The position numbers and the translations under genes are program-made. DNA of 64,000 nt. It comes from Pseudoxanthomonas indica. Lineage in GTDB: Bacteria > Pseudomonadota > Gammaproteobacteria > Xanthomonadales > Xanthomonadaceae. The notes under the pieces were generated by a model that saw nothing but the letters and a program-made list of their open reading frames with translations, was not told where the DNA came from and made no database searches. The stretch spans positions 1,426,001-1,490,000 of the forward strand of contig NZ_FUZV01000002.1 of NCBI RefSeq assembly GCF_900167565.1, read 5' to 3'. This document shows, piece by piece, positions 1 through 9,362 of this stretch (positions are counted from its first letter, which is position 1; every line of letters starts with the position of its first letter).

Positions 1-380
1 CCAAGAACGTCGTCGGCGAAATCTATTCCCGCTTCGAAAAGGCCGGCCTGAAGATTGCCGCCTCCAAGATGAAGCATCTGTCGCGTCGTGAAGCCGAAGG
101 TTTCTACGCCGTGCACCGCGAGCGTCCGTTCTTCAATGCACTGGTTGAGTTCATGATCTCCGGTCCGGTGGTCGTGCAGGTGCTGGAAGGCGAGAACGCC
201 GTGCTGAAGCACCGCGACATCCTCGGCGCCACCAATCCGAAGGACGCTGCGCCGGGCACCATCCGCGCCGACTTCGCCGATTCGATCGACGCCAATGCCG
301 CACACGGTTCGGACTCGGTCGAAAACGCGAACATCGAGATCGCGTATTTCTTCCCCGCCACCGACGTGTACGCGCGCTAA
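1..380 (+). CDS. ndk: Nucleoside diphosphate kinase (5' truncated)
   Basis: Transfers the gamma phosphate of ATP to NDPs through a phospho-histidine, balancing cytoplasmic NTP and dNTP pools. The reading frame is open from base 3, before the first internal ATG at 69, and starts [18 protein letters not shown], the normal Ndk N-terminal region, so only about the first 17 residues lie outside the window. The catalytic-site block [12 protein letters not shown] is present with its active histidine, as are the nucleotide-binding [13 protein letters not shown] and the usual C-terminus. It lies 9 bases upstream of rlmN on the same strand, a conserved order in this family of bacteria. Confidence 0.97.
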   Translation, partial: KNVVGEIYSRFEKAGLKIAASKMKHLSRREAEGFYAVHRERPFFNALVEFMISGPVVVQVLEGENAVLKHRDILGATNPKDAAPGTIRADFADSIDANAAHGSDSVENANIEIAYFFPATDVYAR

Positions 381-389
381 GCCATAGCG

Positions 390-1613
390 ATGAGCCAGCA
401 CGAGCTGCCGCCGATTGAACTCAAGCTCGCCACGGATGCAGCCGTGGCGGTTGGCATGCCCGTGTCTGCGAAACAGAACCTGATGGATCTGGATCGCGAG
501 GGCCTGGAGCGCTTCTTCATGGAGCGCCTGGGCGAACAGAAGTTCCGTGCGCATCAGGTGATGAAGTGGATTCATCACCGCTACGTCACCGACTTCGATC
601 AGATGACCGATCTCGGCAAGGCCCTGCGCGCGAAGTTGCAGGAACATGCCGAGGTCGTCGTCCCGCAGGTCGTGTTCGACAAGCCGTCCAACGACGGCAC
701 GCACAAGTGGCTGCTGGGGATGGGCGTGGACGGCAAGAACGCCGTCGAAACCGTATATATCCCGGACAAGAACCGCGGCACGCTGTGCGTGTCTTCGCAG
801 GTGGGTTGTGGTTTGAACTGCACGTTCTGCTCCACCGCCACGCAAGGCTTCAACCGCAACCTGACCACCGCCGAAATCATCGGCCAGGTGTGGGTGACCG
901 CCCGCCACCTGGGCAACGTGCCCGCGCAGAACCGTCGCCTCACCAACGTGGTGATGATGGGGATGGGCGAGCCGCTGATGAATTTCGACAACGTCGTGCG
1001 CGCCATGAACATCATGCGCGACGATCTGGGCTACGGCCTGGCCAGCAAGCGCGTGACGCTGTCCACCTCGGGTCTGGTGCCGATGATCGATCGGCTGTCC
1101 ACCGAAACGGACGTCTCGCTGGCGGTCTCCCTGCATGCGCCCACCGATGCGCTGCGCGAGCAGCTGGTGCCGCTCAACAAGAAGTATCCCGTCGCCGAAC
1201 TGATGGCGTCGTGCGTGCGTTACCTGCGCGCCAACAAGAAGCGCGACTCGGTAACCTTCGAGTACACGCTGATGAAGGGCATCAACGATCAGCCCGAGCA
1301 TGCGCGGCAGCTGGCGCAGCTGATGCGCAAATTCAGCAATGCCGCGCAGCTCAAGGATGCCGGCAAGGTCAACCTGATCCCGTTCAACCCGTTCCCCGGC
1401 ACCCGCTACGAGCGGTCACCGGACGAAGTCATCCGCTCCTTCCAGAAGATCCTGCTCGACGCCCACGTGTTGACCATGGTCCGACGCACCCGTGGCGATG
1501 ACATCGACGCGGCCTGCGGCCAGCTCAAGGGCCAGGTGATGGATCGCACCCGCCGCCAAGCCGAGTTCCGCCGTCATCTGCAGGAACAGGGCATCGACGA
1601 TGCAGCGGCTTAA
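390..1613 (+). CDS. rlmN: Dual-specificity 23S rRNA A2503 / tRNA A37 C2-methyltransferase RlmN
   Basis: Radical-SAM enzyme that methylates C2 of A2503 in 23S rRNA and of A37 in some tRNAs. The 407-residue length is normal. The radical-SAM cluster motif C-x3-C-x2-C is at Cys140, Cys144 and Cys147 (GCGLNCTFC), followed by the SAM-binding MGMGEPLMN block. The C-terminal [15 protein letters not shown] carries the second catalytic cysteine typical of RlmN. The N-terminal helical domain (about residues 28-110) is the RNA-binding accessory domain. Its 3' end overlaps pilF by 14 bases, so the two are probably translationally coupled. Confidence 0.97.
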   Translation: MSQHELPPIELKLATDAAVAVGMPVSAKQNLMDLDREGLERFFMERLGEQKFRAHQVMKWIHHRYVTDFDQMTDLGKALRAKLQEHAEVVVPQVVFDKPSNDGTHKWLLGMGVDGKNAVETVYIPDKNRGTLCVSSQVGCGLNCTFCSTATQGFNRNLTTAEIIGQVWVTARHLGNVPAQNRRLTNVVMMGMGEPLMNFDNVVRAMNIMRDDLGYGLASKRVTLSTSGLVPMIDRLSTETDVSLAVSLHAPTDALREQLVPLNKKYPVAELMASCVRYLRANKKRDSVTFEYTLMKGINDQPEHARQLAQLMRKFSNAAQLKDAGKVNLIPFNPFPGTRYERSPDEVIRSFQKILLDAHVLTMVRRTRGDDIDAACGQLKGQVMDRTRRQAEFRRHLQEQGIDDAAA

Positions 1614-2418
1614 GCTCAGCCTGCTCCTGATTCCCTTTGTGCTGGCCACGGCCAGCTGCAGTCGCCTGACCATAGTCAAACCCAAGATGGAACGTGAGGA
1701 CGGCGAGCAGATCGCCGAGAGCTATCACGTCCAGGACAGCCCGGCGACCAAGAAGCGCATGGAAACCGAAAACGCCCTGCAGCGCAGCACCCAGCGCCTG
1801 CGTGCCGGCGACCTGGATGCCGCCGAACGCAACGCCCGCGCCGCGCTCAAGGCCACCCCGGATTCGGCCGACGCCTTCACCTTGCTGGCCATCGTGGCCG
1901 AGCGCCGCGGCCAGGCCAAGCAGGCGGGCGAGTCCTACAAGCGCGCGGTGGATCTCAAGCCCGACGTGGGCGCCTACCAGAACAATTACGGCACCTGGCT
2001 GTGCAGCAATGGCTATCCGGCCGAAGCGCTGATCTGGTTCGACCGCGCCTTGAACGATCGCAGCTACAGCACGCCCGGTTCGGCCCTGGCCAACGCCGGC
2101 GGTTGTGCCCTGAAGGCCGGCCAGCAGGAACGCGCCGAGCGCGATCTGCGCCAGGCCCTGACCCTGGAACCAAAGAACGCCTACGCGCTGGCGTCCATGG
2201 CTGAAAACGAATACCGGTCGGGCCGCTACTTCGAGGCACGCGCCTTCATCGAACGCCGTATCGCGGCTGCGCCTGCAAGCCCCGACGTGCTAAAACTTGC
2301 ATCACAAATCGAAGAAAGACTCGGCGACAAGGCCGCTGCCGGTCGATATGTTCAGCAACTTCGGGCGGAGTTCCCGGACACGTCAAGCGCTCAACCTGGG
2401 GGAAAGGCAGAACAATGA
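1600..2418 (+). CDS. pilF: Type IV pilus biogenesis/stability lipoprotein PilF (PilW)
   Basis: TPR lipoprotein pilotin required for outer-membrane localisation and multimerisation of the PilQ secretin in type IV pilus assembly. The protein begins with a lipoprotein signal peptide, lipobox ATASC with lipidated Cys20. Tetratricopeptide repeats cover roughly residues 60-250 (for example the [27 protein letters not shown] and [14 protein letters not shown] regions, the latter a hallmark of this family). The ATG lies inside the end of rlmN, and the stop overlaps the rodZ ATG (ATGA), so rlmN-pilF-rodZ read as one coupled unit. No other pilus gene is in the window. Confidence 0.93.
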   Translation: MQRLKLSLLLIPFVLATASCSRLTIVKPKMEREDGEQIAESYHVQDSPATKKRMETENALQRSTQRLRAGDLDAAERNARAALKATPDSADAFTLLAIVAERRGQAKQAGESYKRAVDLKPDVGAYQNNYGTWLCSNGYPAEALIWFDRALNDRSYSTPGSALANAGGCALKAGQQERAERDLRQALTLEPKNAYALASMAENEYRSGRYFEARAFIERRIAAAPASPDVLKLASQIEERLGDKAAAGRYVQQLRAEFPDTSSAQPGGKAEQ

Positions 2419-3248
2419 CGGGTTTCAACTCGATTGATACGCAGCGCCTGCAAGGTTGCGGGGCCTTCCTGCGCCAGGCACGCGAACAGGCCGGCCTGAG
2501 CCTGCAGGACGTGGGGAACAGGCTGAAAGTGCCACTCAAGGTGCTGCAGGCGCTGGAAGCCGAAGACTGGGCGCAGCTCGGCGCGCCGGTTTTCATCCGC
2601 GGCCAGTTGCGCAGCTACGCCAAGCTGCTGAAGGTGGACGTGGACGGCTACCTGGCCCAGGCGCAACTGGAAACGGTGCGGCCTTCGGAGCTGGTGAGCC
2701 GCAGCTACACGCCCACGTCGCATCGCGTCTTTGAAAGCGCCAAGCGCAAGGCAATCTATGTGGTGGTGACCGCGATCATCGCCACGCCGATCTGGATGGC
2801 CACGCGTCCCCATCTCGGCGGAGGCCAGCAGACCACGGCCTCGCTGGATGTCATGCCGCAGGGTTCCGCTCCGGCCAGCAGCAATGCATCGAATGGCGCC
2901 ACCGGAGCCGAAGTGGATCGGCCCTCGGCCGCACCCGCCGCCCCGTACGTGGCCTCGCTGACGCCGCCCATTTCGCGCAGCACCCCCGCGTTGAGCCTGA
3001 ATTTCACCGGCGACAGCTGGGTGCAGATCATCGGGGCCGACGGCCGCAGCCTGGAACAGGCACTGCTCAAGGCCGGTGATCAGCGCAGCTATGAGGCCGG
3101 GCAAGTGGGTCGCGTGGTGCTGGGCAATGCATCGGCGGTAGAGGTTCAGCGTGGCGGCAGTACCGTGGACCTGACGCCCTATCAGCGAGCGAACGTGGCT
3201 CGCTTTACGGTATCCTCTGACGGTTCCCTACTGCCGGTCGCCGACTGA
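2415..3248 (+). CDS. rodZ: RodZ-like cytoskeletal / helix-turn-helix membrane protein
   Basis: Bitopic inner-membrane protein that links the MreB cytoskeleton to the cell-wall elongation machinery. Domain order fits RodZ: a cytoplasmic XRE-type helix-turn-helix (about residues 12-80, with GAFLRQAREQAGLSLQDVGN and FIRGQLRSYAKLL), a single membrane segment (about 113-130, IYVVVTAIIATPIWM), a low-complexity Ser/Ala/Pro periplasmic linker (about 140-185), and a C-terminal beta domain (DUF4115-like, FTGDSWVQIIGADGR and a late GNASAVEVQRGG). The start overlaps the pilF stop by 4 bases. Confidence 0.92.
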   Translation: MTGFNSIDTQRLQGCGAFLRQAREQAGLSLQDVGNRLKVPLKVLQALEAEDWAQLGAPVFIRGQLRSYAKLLKVDVDGYLAQAQLETVRPSELVSRSYTPTSHRVFESAKRKAIYVVVTAIIATPIWMATRPHLGGGQQTTASLDVMPQGSAPASSNASNGATGAEVDRPSAAPAAPYVASLTPPISRSTPALSLNFTGDSWVQIIGADGRSLEQALLKAGDQRSYEAGQVGRVVLGNASAVEVQRGGSTVDLTPYQRANVARFTVSSDGSLLPVAD

Positions 3249-3300
3249 CCCGCACGCGGGTTTGTCCACTTCAGAACAAAGACCCCGTCCGACGGGGCAA
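3246..3300 (+). other. Two small hairpins in the rodZ-yfgM junction
   Basis: Just after the rodZ stop the sequence can form ACCCGC/GCGGGT (3248-3261, only two loop bases) followed by a short T stretch. A second hairpin pairs CCCCGT 3283-3288 with ACGGGG 3292-3297 across a 3-base loop, shortly before the next start codon. Neither has a good U tract, so I call neither a terminator; they may be mRNA processing or attenuation structures. Confidence 0.3.
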
Positions 3301-3308
3301 GAGTACGC

Positions 3309-3944
3309 ATGGCGATTGATGATCTGCTCGACGAGCACGAACAAAGCGAACGCGTCCGCAGTTGGCTCCGGAACAATGGCGCTGGCCTGATTGGCGGCGT
3401 CGCCCTGGGACTGGCGGTGATTTTTGGCTGGCAGTGGTGGCAGAAGGATCGCCAGCAGTCCAGCGAACAGGCCAACCAGGCCTACGAAAAGGCCGTTGCC
3501 AGCATCGCCGGCACGGACCTGAAGAAAGCCGAGGCCAGTGTTGCCTCGCTCAATGGCAAGCAGGGCGTGTATGCCGATCTGGCGGCGCTGCGCCTGGCCA
3601 AGGCGCAGGTCGACGGCGGTCAACGCGATGCGGCCATCGCCACGCTGCGGGCCATCAAGCCCGAGCCCGCGCTGCAGCCGGTGGTCCAGCAACGCTTGGC
3701 GCGTCTGCTGATCGACGCCGGCAAGCACGACGAAGCGCTCAGGTTGATTGGCGATGCCAAGGATTCGGCCAGCCTGGTCATCCGCGGTGATGCTTACGCC
3801 GCGGCTGGCAAGCAGGCCGAGGCACGCGAAGCGTATACGAGCGCGCTCACCGGTCTGGACGTGGCTTCGCCGCTGCGCCGCCTGGTGGAACTGAAACTGG
3901 CTGACGTGGGCGGAACTCCGCCGAAGAGCGGAGACTCGGTCTGA
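3309..3944 (+). CDS. yfgM: YfgM-like SecYEG ancillary / TPR membrane protein
   Basis: Member of the YfgM family (tetratricopeptide-like DUF2133), a bitopic inner-membrane protein that associates with SecYEG and periplasmic chaperones. The first 20 residues are charged and cytoplasmic (DDLLDEHEQSERVRSWLRNN), followed by one membrane segment at about 25-43 (GLIGGVALGLAVIFGWQWW). A periplasmic alpha-helical domain of TPR-like repeats runs to the C-terminus. The position directly before bamB and der is the conserved one. Its TGA overlaps the bamB ATG by one base. Confidence 0.9.
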   Translation: MAIDDLLDEHEQSERVRSWLRNNGAGLIGGVALGLAVIFGWQWWQKDRQQSSEQANQAYEKAVASIAGTDLKKAEASVASLNGKQGVYADLAALRLAKAQVDGGQRDAAIATLRAIKPEPALQPVVQQRLARLLIDAGKHDEALRLIGDAKDSASLVIRGDAYAAAGKQAEAREAYTSALTGLDVASPLRRLVELKLADVGGTPPKSGDSV

Positions 3945-5269
3945 TGAATCGGAATGTTGCGATGAAGCGGCTGCTGGCCGTGCTGGCGCTGGTGTTCGTC
4001 CTGTCTGGCTGCACCACCATCAAGGGCTGGTTTGGCAGCAAGACCGATGACAAGAAGGCCACCGAGCCGGCCGAGCTGACCGACATCACCCCCTCGGTGA
4101 AAGTCACCAAGCTGTGGAGCGCCAACGCCGGCAAGGGTGAAGGGCGCCTGGGCCTGCAGCAGGGTCCGGCGGTCGCCGATGGTCGCGTCTATGCCGCGGC
4201 CGTGGAAGGCGGCGTGCGTGCCTTTGATCTACAGACCGGAAAGCAGGTGTGGGAATACGAGCCCGAGAAGCGCCGCGGCGATGCGCCTGGCAGCAGCAGC
4301 GGGCAGGTGGCCGACGAACCGGCTGCCGGCGAAGAGGAAACCAAGGCCGCCAAGCGCGCGCGCAAGGAAGCCGCCAAGCTGGCCAAGAAAGCGGCCAAGC
4401 GGAAGATTGAGTGGCGCTTCTCCGGCGGTCCGGGTGCGGGCGATGGCTTGGTGGCCATTGGCACGCTCGACGGCCAGGTGATTGCGCTGGATGCCAGCAG
4501 TGGCACCGAGAAATGGCGCGCCAAGGTCAGCAGCGAAGTCATCACCGCGCCGGTGATTGGCCAGGGCCTGGTGCTGGTTCGCACCAACGATGGTCGGGTG
4601 ACAGCGCTGGATGCCGGCAATGGCGAACGTCGCTGGTTCTATGCCAGCGAACTGCCCAGCCTGACCGTGCGCGGCAACGCGCCGGTGACGATCGGTCCGG
4701 GCGTGGCGTTTGTCGGCAACGACGATGGCACCTTGAGTGCCTTGTCGCTGGCCGATGGCCGCGAAGTCTGGGGTCAGGCGATCGGTGCGCCGGAAGGCCG
4801 CACCGAACTGGATCGCATGGCCGACGTGGATGGCGCGCCAGTACTCGACGGCACCACGGTCTACGCCACCAGTTTCAAGAAGCAGACCATGGCGCTGGAA
4901 GGTCCGAGTGGCCGACCGCTGTGGCGCAAGGACAATGGCGGCGCCGGTGGCCTGGGTGTCACCAGCAGCCTGGTGGTGGTATCGGATCCGGCAGGTACGG
5001 TCTGGGGTCTGGATCGCTTCAGCGGCTCGGCGACCTGGTCCAATCCCGCGCTGGCACGTCGTTCGCTGACCGGTCCCAGCATCCAGGGCGACTACGCCGT
5101 GGTGGGTGACCTGGACGGCTACGTGCACTGGATGAAGCTCGACACCGGTGAATTTGCGGCGCGCGAGCGTGCTGGTGGCGATCCGATTCGCGCCAAGCCG
5201 GTCGTGGTCGACGGCATCCTGCTGGTGCAGAACGTCGACGGCCAGATCACCGCTTTCGGCCTGCAGTAA
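3944..5269 (+). CDS. bamB: Outer membrane assembly lipoprotein BamB
   Basis: Beta-propeller lipoprotein of the BAM complex that inserts beta-barrel proteins in the outer membrane. The signal peptide ends in the lipobox LSGC (Cys23 from this start; Met7 at 3962 is an alternative start giving a more usual n-region). PQQ-like WD repeats follow: GRVYAAAVEGGVRAFDLQTG, GTLDGQVIALDASSG, NDGRVTALDAGNG, NDDGTLSALSLADG, and the C-terminal VDGQITAFGLQ. Unusually, residues about 107-156 hold a charged Lys/Ala/Glu-rich insertion between the first blades. The protein is 441 residues, longer than the roughly 390-400 typical of the family, mostly because of this insert. Confidence 0.95.
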   Translation: MNRNVAMKRLLAVLALVFVLSGCTTIKGWFGSKTDDKKATEPAELTDITPSVKVTKLWSANAGKGEGRLGLQQGPAVADGRVYAAAVEGGVRAFDLQTGKQVWEYEPEKRRGDAPGSSSGQVADEPAAGEEETKAAKRARKEAAKLAKKAAKRKIEWRFSGGPGAGDGLVAIGTLDGQVIALDASSGTEKWRAKVSSEVITAPVIGQGLVLVRTNDGRVTALDAGNGERRWFYASELPSLTVRGNAPVTIGPGVAFVGNDDGTLSALSLADGREVWGQAIGAPEGRTELDRMADVDGAPVLDGTTVYATSFKKQTMALEGPSGRPLWRKDNGGAGGLGVTSSLVVVSDPAGTVWGLDRFSGSATWSNPALARRSLTGPSIQGDYAVVGDLDGYVHWMKLDTGEFAARERAGGDPIRAKPVVVDGILLVQNVDGQITAFGLQ

Positions 5270-5282
5270 CACGCAAACTCAG

Positions 5283-5316
5283 CCCCCGGCGTCCCCAGCG
5301 GACGCCGGGGGTTTTT
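5283..5316 (+). terminator. Rho-independent terminator after bamB
   Basis: Perfect 12-bp stem: CCCCCGGCGTCC (5283-5294) pairs with GGACGCCGGGGG (5300-5311) across the 5-base loop CCAGC, followed immediately by five Ts. It lies 13 bases after the bamB stop and separates that operon from der. Confidence 0.92.
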
Positions 5317-5463
5317 CGTTTCCGGAGTTCTCGCAGGCTCGCCTGAACGCCCTTTTGATGGCTACCCGGGCGGCTTCCCGATACCATGGCGGCTCCGCGC
5401 GGCCACTGTTCCGCGTCCGCCGGGCTCCGCCGGCCCCTCGATTCCCTTCCGCGAAACCTCCGC

Positions 5464-6864
5464 ATGCTTCCGCTCGTTGCCCTTGTGGGCCGCCCCAATG
5501 TCGGCAAATCGACGCTGTTCAACGCGCTGACGCGTAGTCGCGATGCGCTGGTCCATGATCAGCCCGGCGTGACCCGTGACCGCAATTACGGCGTCTGCCG
5601 GCCCGAAGATCAGCGTTCGTTCGTGGTCGTGGATACCGGCGGCATCGCCGGTGAGGAAGAAGGTCTGGCCGGCGCCACCGCGCGCCAGGCGCGTGCCGCC
5701 GCCGAGGAAGCCGACCTGGTCTTGTTCATCGTCGATGGCCGCGAAGGACGTTCGGCGCTGGATGACGACATCCTGCGCTGGCTGCGCAAGGCGGCGCGGC
5801 CGACCCTGCTGGTGATCAACAAGATGGACGGCGTCGACGAAGACGCCGCCCGCGCCGAATTCGCCCGCTATGGCTTTGACGATGTCATCGGCATCTCGGC
5901 CAGCCATCGCCAGGGCGTGGATGACCTGCTCGAGGAAGTCTACGAACGACTTCCCGAAGAGGGCGACGCCGAAGCGCTGGACGAAGATCCCACCCGCATG
6001 CGCGTGGCCTTTGTCGGCCGGCCCAATGTGGGCAAGTCGACCCTGGTCAATCGCCTGCTCGGCGAAGAACGCATGATTGCCTCGGAAGTGCCGGGCACCA
6101 CGCGCGATTCGATCGCCGTGGACCTGGACCGCGATGGACGCCAGTACCGCCTGGTCGACACCGCCGGCCTGCGCCGCAAGTCGCGCGTCGATGAGGCGGT
6201 GGAAAAGTTCAGCGTGGTCAAGACCCTGCAGGCCATCGAACAATGCCAGGTGGCCGTGCTGCTGCTGGACGCCACTGAAGGCGTGACCGATCAGGATGCC
6301 AGCGTGCTCGGCGCCATCCTCGATGCCGGCCGCGCGCTGGTGGTGGCCATCAACAAGTGGGATGGCCTGACCACCTATCAGCGCGAGCAGGCCGAATCCA
6401 TGCTGGCGCGCAAGCTCAGCTTCGTGGAGTGGGCCGAATCCGTGCGCATCTCGGCCAAGCATGGCTCGGGCATGCGCGAGCTGTTCCGCGCGGTGCATCG
6501 CGCGCACGCCTCGGCCACCCACGAATTCAGCACCAGCGAGATCAACAAGGCGCTGGAAATCGCCTACGAAACCAATCCGCCGCCGAGCATCCGCGGTCAC
6601 GTCTCCAAGCTGCGCTACGTGCATCCGGGCGGCAGCAATCCGCCGACCTTCATCGTGCACGGCACGCGTCTGAAAGTGTTGCCGGAATCGTACAAGCGCT
6701 ATCTGGAAAACTTTTTCCGCAAGCGCTTCAAGCTGGTTGGCACGCCGGTGCGTTTCATCTTCCGCGAGGGCACCAACCCCTACGAAGGCAAGAAGAACGT
6801 GCTGACCGAACGGCAGGTGGCGAAGAAGCGCCGGATGATCCGCCACGTCAAGCGCGGCAAATAA
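5464..6864 (+). CDS. der: Ribosome-associated GTPase Der (EngA)
   Basis: Double-domain GTPase essential for 50S ribosomal subunit maturation. There are two G domains in tandem, each with the P-loop GRPNVGKST (near the N-terminus and near residue 187), G3 DTGG / DTAG and G4 NKMD / NKWD motifs, then a KH-like C-terminal domain ([24 protein letters not shown]) and a basic tail. I chose the ATG at 5464 because [16 protein letters not shown] is the normal start; the frame stays open upstream to 5386 but that extension resembles nothing in the family. The resulting 466 residues fit. The 26-base gap to moeA suggests possible read-through. Confidence 0.96.
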   Translation: MLPLVALVGRPNVGKSTLFNALTRSRDALVHDQPGVTRDRNYGVCRPEDQRSFVVVDTGGIAGEEEGLAGATARQARAAAEEADLVLFIVDGREGRSALDDDILRWLRKAARPTLLVINKMDGVDEDAARAEFARYGFDDVIGISASHRQGVDDLLEEVYERLPEEGDAEALDEDPTRMRVAFVGRPNVGKSTLVNRLLGEERMIASEVPGTTRDSIAVDLDRDGRQYRLVDTAGLRRKSRVDEAVEKFSVVKTLQAIEQCQVAVLLLDATEGVTDQDASVLGAILDAGRALVVAINKWDGLTTYQREQAESMLARKLSFVEWAESVRISAKHGSGMRELFRAVHRAHASATHEFSTSEINKALEIAYETNPPPSIRGHVSKLRYVHPGGSNPPTFIVHGTRLKVLPESYKRYLENFFRKRFKLVGTPVRFIFREGTNPYEGKKNVLTERQVAKKRRMIRHVKRGK

Positions 6865-6890
6865 CCGCGTTTGCATAGTAGGGTAGGGCG

Positions 6891-8123
6891 ATGAACTCTC
6901 CACACCCCGCATACCCAAGCCGCATCGGCCACGACGAAGCGCTGGCCATCATCGAAGCCGCCGGCCAGGCGCACCGCCTGGACCAGGAGCGCATCGCCAC
7001 ACGACGCGCCGAAGGCCGTGTACTGGCCAGCGACGTGGTGGCCGGCATGCCGCTGCCGCCGTTCGACAACAGCCGGATGGATGGCTTTGCCTTTCGCCAC
7101 GGCGACATCGATCCCGGCCAATCGGCGCCTACGTTGCAGATCGCTGGCGAGCAGTTTGCCGGCCGCGATCTAGGCCAGGTGCTGGCGCCGGGCCAGTGCA
7201 TCCGCATCACCACCGGCGCGCCGATGCCCGCTGGCGCCGACACGGTGGTGATGAAGGAAAACGTGGACGAACAGGCCGCCGCCATCTGCTTTCGTGAAGT
7301 CCCGCGCTTGGGTGCACACGTCGGCCGCGCGGGCGAGGACGTGCGGACAGGCGACACCGTGCTGATGGCCGGCGATGTACTGACGCCGGCGCGCACCAGC
7401 CTGCTGACCGCGCTGGGCCTGGCCGATGTCGCCGTGTCACGACGGCCCACGGTGGCCGTGTTCACCACCGGCGACGAGCTGGTGGAGCCCGGCATGCCGT
7501 TGGCGCCCGGTGAAATCTACAACAGCAACCGCGAACTGCTGATGGGCCAACTGCGCCAGCTGGGGCTGGAGCCGACGGCCTGGCCCAGCCTGCCCGACGA
7601 TCCGGCGCGCGTGCGCAGCATGCTGCTGGATGCGGCCTCGGCGTTCGACCTGATCATCACCTGCGGCGGCGTGTCGGCCGGCGAGAAAGACTATCTGCCC
7701 GGGTTTCTGGGCGAGGCCGGCCGCATCCTGTTCTGGAAAGTGCGGATGAAGCCCGGCATGCCGCTGTTGTTCGGCGAGCTGGAATCGGCATTGTGGCTGG
7801 CCTTGCCCGGCAATCCGGTTTCCACCCTGGCCACGTTCCAGGCCTTCGGCGTGCCGTTGCTGGAACAGATGCAGGGCCGTCGCGAAGCGCGGCCACGCTG
7901 GTTCGCGCGCCTGGCGCTGGCGTGGTCCAAGCAACATCCGCGGCATGAGTTCCTGCGCGGCAAGCTGCAACCGCGCGAAGACGGCAGCCTGTGGGTCACG
8001 CCCAACCCGGCCGACGCCTCCCACCGCCTGCAGGCGGCCGCCGACAGCGATGCCTTGATCGTGCTGGCCGAGGGCGAACATGACTATCAGGCCGGCGACG
8101 TCGTTCGCGTGCTGCCGTACTGA
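6891..8123 (+). CDS. moeA: Molybdopterin molybdenumtransferase MoeA
   Basis: Inserts molybdate into adenylylated molybdopterin in the last step of basic molybdenum cofactor synthesis. The 410 residues follow MoeA order: N-terminal segment with DEALAIIEAAGQ, the PFDNSRMDGFA motif (about 60-70), the ITTGAPMPAGADTVVMKE block, the central MogA-like domain (TTGDELVEPG, EIYNSNRELL, CGGVSAGEKDYLPG, and the LPGNPVSTLATF block), and a C-terminal beta-barrel domain. moeB follows 20 bases downstream on the same strand, consistent with one pathway unit. No SD of good quality precedes the ATG. Confidence 0.95.
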   Translation: MNSPHPAYPSRIGHDEALAIIEAAGQAHRLDQERIATRRAEGRVLASDVVAGMPLPPFDNSRMDGFAFRHGDIDPGQSAPTLQIAGEQFAGRDLGQVLAPGQCIRITTGAPMPAGADTVVMKENVDEQAAAICFREVPRLGAHVGRAGEDVRTGDTVLMAGDVLTPARTSLLTALGLADVAVSRRPTVAVFTTGDELVEPGMPLAPGEIYNSNRELLMGQLRQLGLEPTAWPSLPDDPARVRSMLLDAASAFDLIITCGGVSAGEKDYLPGFLGEAGRILFWKVRMKPGMPLLFGELESALWLALPGNPVSTLATFQAFGVPLLEQMQGRREARPRWFARLALAWSKQHPRHEFLRGKLQPREDGSLWVTPNPADASHRLQAAADSDALIVLAEGEHDYQAGDVVRVLPY

Positions 8124-8143
8124 TCGGGTGCGATAATCGCGCC

Positions 8144-9283
8144 ATGGAACTCCGCGAACTCAGTCCCGCCCAGGCGCGCGAGCGCGTGGCGCACGGCGCG
8201 ATCTTCATCGACGTGCGCGAAGAACACGAACGTGCGCAGGGCCAGGCAGAAGGCGCGCTGGGCATCGCCAAAGGCGAACTGCTCGCCGAACCGGCTCGTC
8301 ATCTCCCGGATGCTTCCCGCGAAATCGTGATCATCTGCCAGCGTGGCGGACGGTCGCTGGAGGCGGCCAGGGCGTTGCAGGCACTGGGTTACGAGCATCT
8401 GGTGTCGGTTACCGGCGGCACGACACGCTGGGTGGACGAGGGCCTGCCCACGGTCGTTCCGCAACTGGATCCGCAGGCCGCTGATTTCTACGAGCGCTAC
8501 TCGCGCCACCTGTTGCTGCCGGAAGTCGGCATCGCCGGTCAACGCCGCCTGCAGCAATCGCGCGTGTTGATGATCGGCGCCGGTGGGCTCGGCTCACCGG
8601 CCGGTTTCTACCTGGCGGCGGCGGGCATTGGCCATCTGCGCGTGGCCGACGACGACGTGGTCGACCGCAGCAACCTGCAACGCCAGATCCTGCATACCGA
8701 AGCGCGTATCGGCCAGGCCAAGGTCAGCTCGGCGCAGGCCACGCTCGCCGGGCTCAATCCAGGGGTGCAGGTCGAAGCGGTGCAGGAGCGAGTGACCTCC
8801 GACAATGTCGAACGGCTGCTGGAAGGGGTGGACGTGGTGCTCGACGGCGCCGACAACTTTCCGGTGCGCTACCTGCTCAACGATGCCTGCGTGAAGCTGG
8901 GCAAGCCGCTGGTGTATGGCGCCGTGCAGCGGTTCGAGGGGCAGGTGAGCGTGTTCGACGCCGGCCGCCACCGTGGTGAGGCGCCTTGCTATCGCTGCCT
9001 GTTCCCCGAGCCGCCGCCGCCGCAGTTCGCGCCCAACTGCGCCGAAGCCGGCGTGCTGGGCGTGCTGCCTGGGGTGGTCGGCCTGTTGCAGGCCACCGAA
9101 GTGATCAAGCTGCTGCTGGGCGCGGGCGAGCCCCTGCGGGGGCGGCTGCTGCACTTCGATGCCCTCGGCATGCGCTTTCGCGAGACACGCCTGCGAGCGG
9201 ATCCGCATTGCGTGGTCTGCGCGCCGGGGCAGGCCTTCCCGGGCTACATCGATTATCAGAAATTCTGCGCAGTCGGTGCCTGA
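8144..9283 (+). CDS. moeB: Molybdopterin-synthase adenylyltransferase with N-terminal rhodanese domain
   Basis: E1-like enzyme that adenylylates the C-terminal glycine of a ubiquitin-like sulfur carrier (MoaD or ThiS) so that it can be thiocarboxylated. Residues about 5-105 are a rhodanese domain with active cysteine Cys65 in CQRGGRS. From about 112 the ThiF/MoeB domain begins, with YSRHLLLPEVG, the nucleotide-binding GAGGLGSP (145-152), and two zinc cysteine pairs, CYRC and CVVC. Having the sulfur-transfer rhodanese and the E1 on one chain resembles eukaryotic MOCS3; here the rhodanese is N-terminal. Whether it serves MoaD, ThiS or both cannot be told from this window. Confidence 0.92.
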   Translation: MELRELSPAQARERVAHGAIFIDVREEHERAQGQAEGALGIAKGELLAEPARHLPDASREIVIICQRGGRSLEAARALQALGYEHLVSVTGGTTRWVDEGLPTVVPQLDPQAADFYERYSRHLLLPEVGIAGQRRLQQSRVLMIGAGGLGSPAGFYLAAAGIGHLRVADDDVVDRSNLQRQILHTEARIGQAKVSSAQATLAGLNPGVQVEAVQERVTSDNVERLLEGVDVVLDGADNFPVRYLLNDACVKLGKPLVYGAVQRFEGQVSVFDAGRHRGEAPCYRCLFPEPPPPQFAPNCAEAGVLGVLPGVVGLLQATEVIKLLLGAGEPLRGRLLHFDALGMRFRETRLRADPHCVVCAPGQAFPGYIDYQKFCAVGA

Positions 9284-9362
9284 GCCAGTCAGGGCACGCC
9301 TGCTGACAACCGGGCGTGGGCAAAAAGGGCGGCCGGCCGCCGCTTGCCGCTAGACTGTGGCC

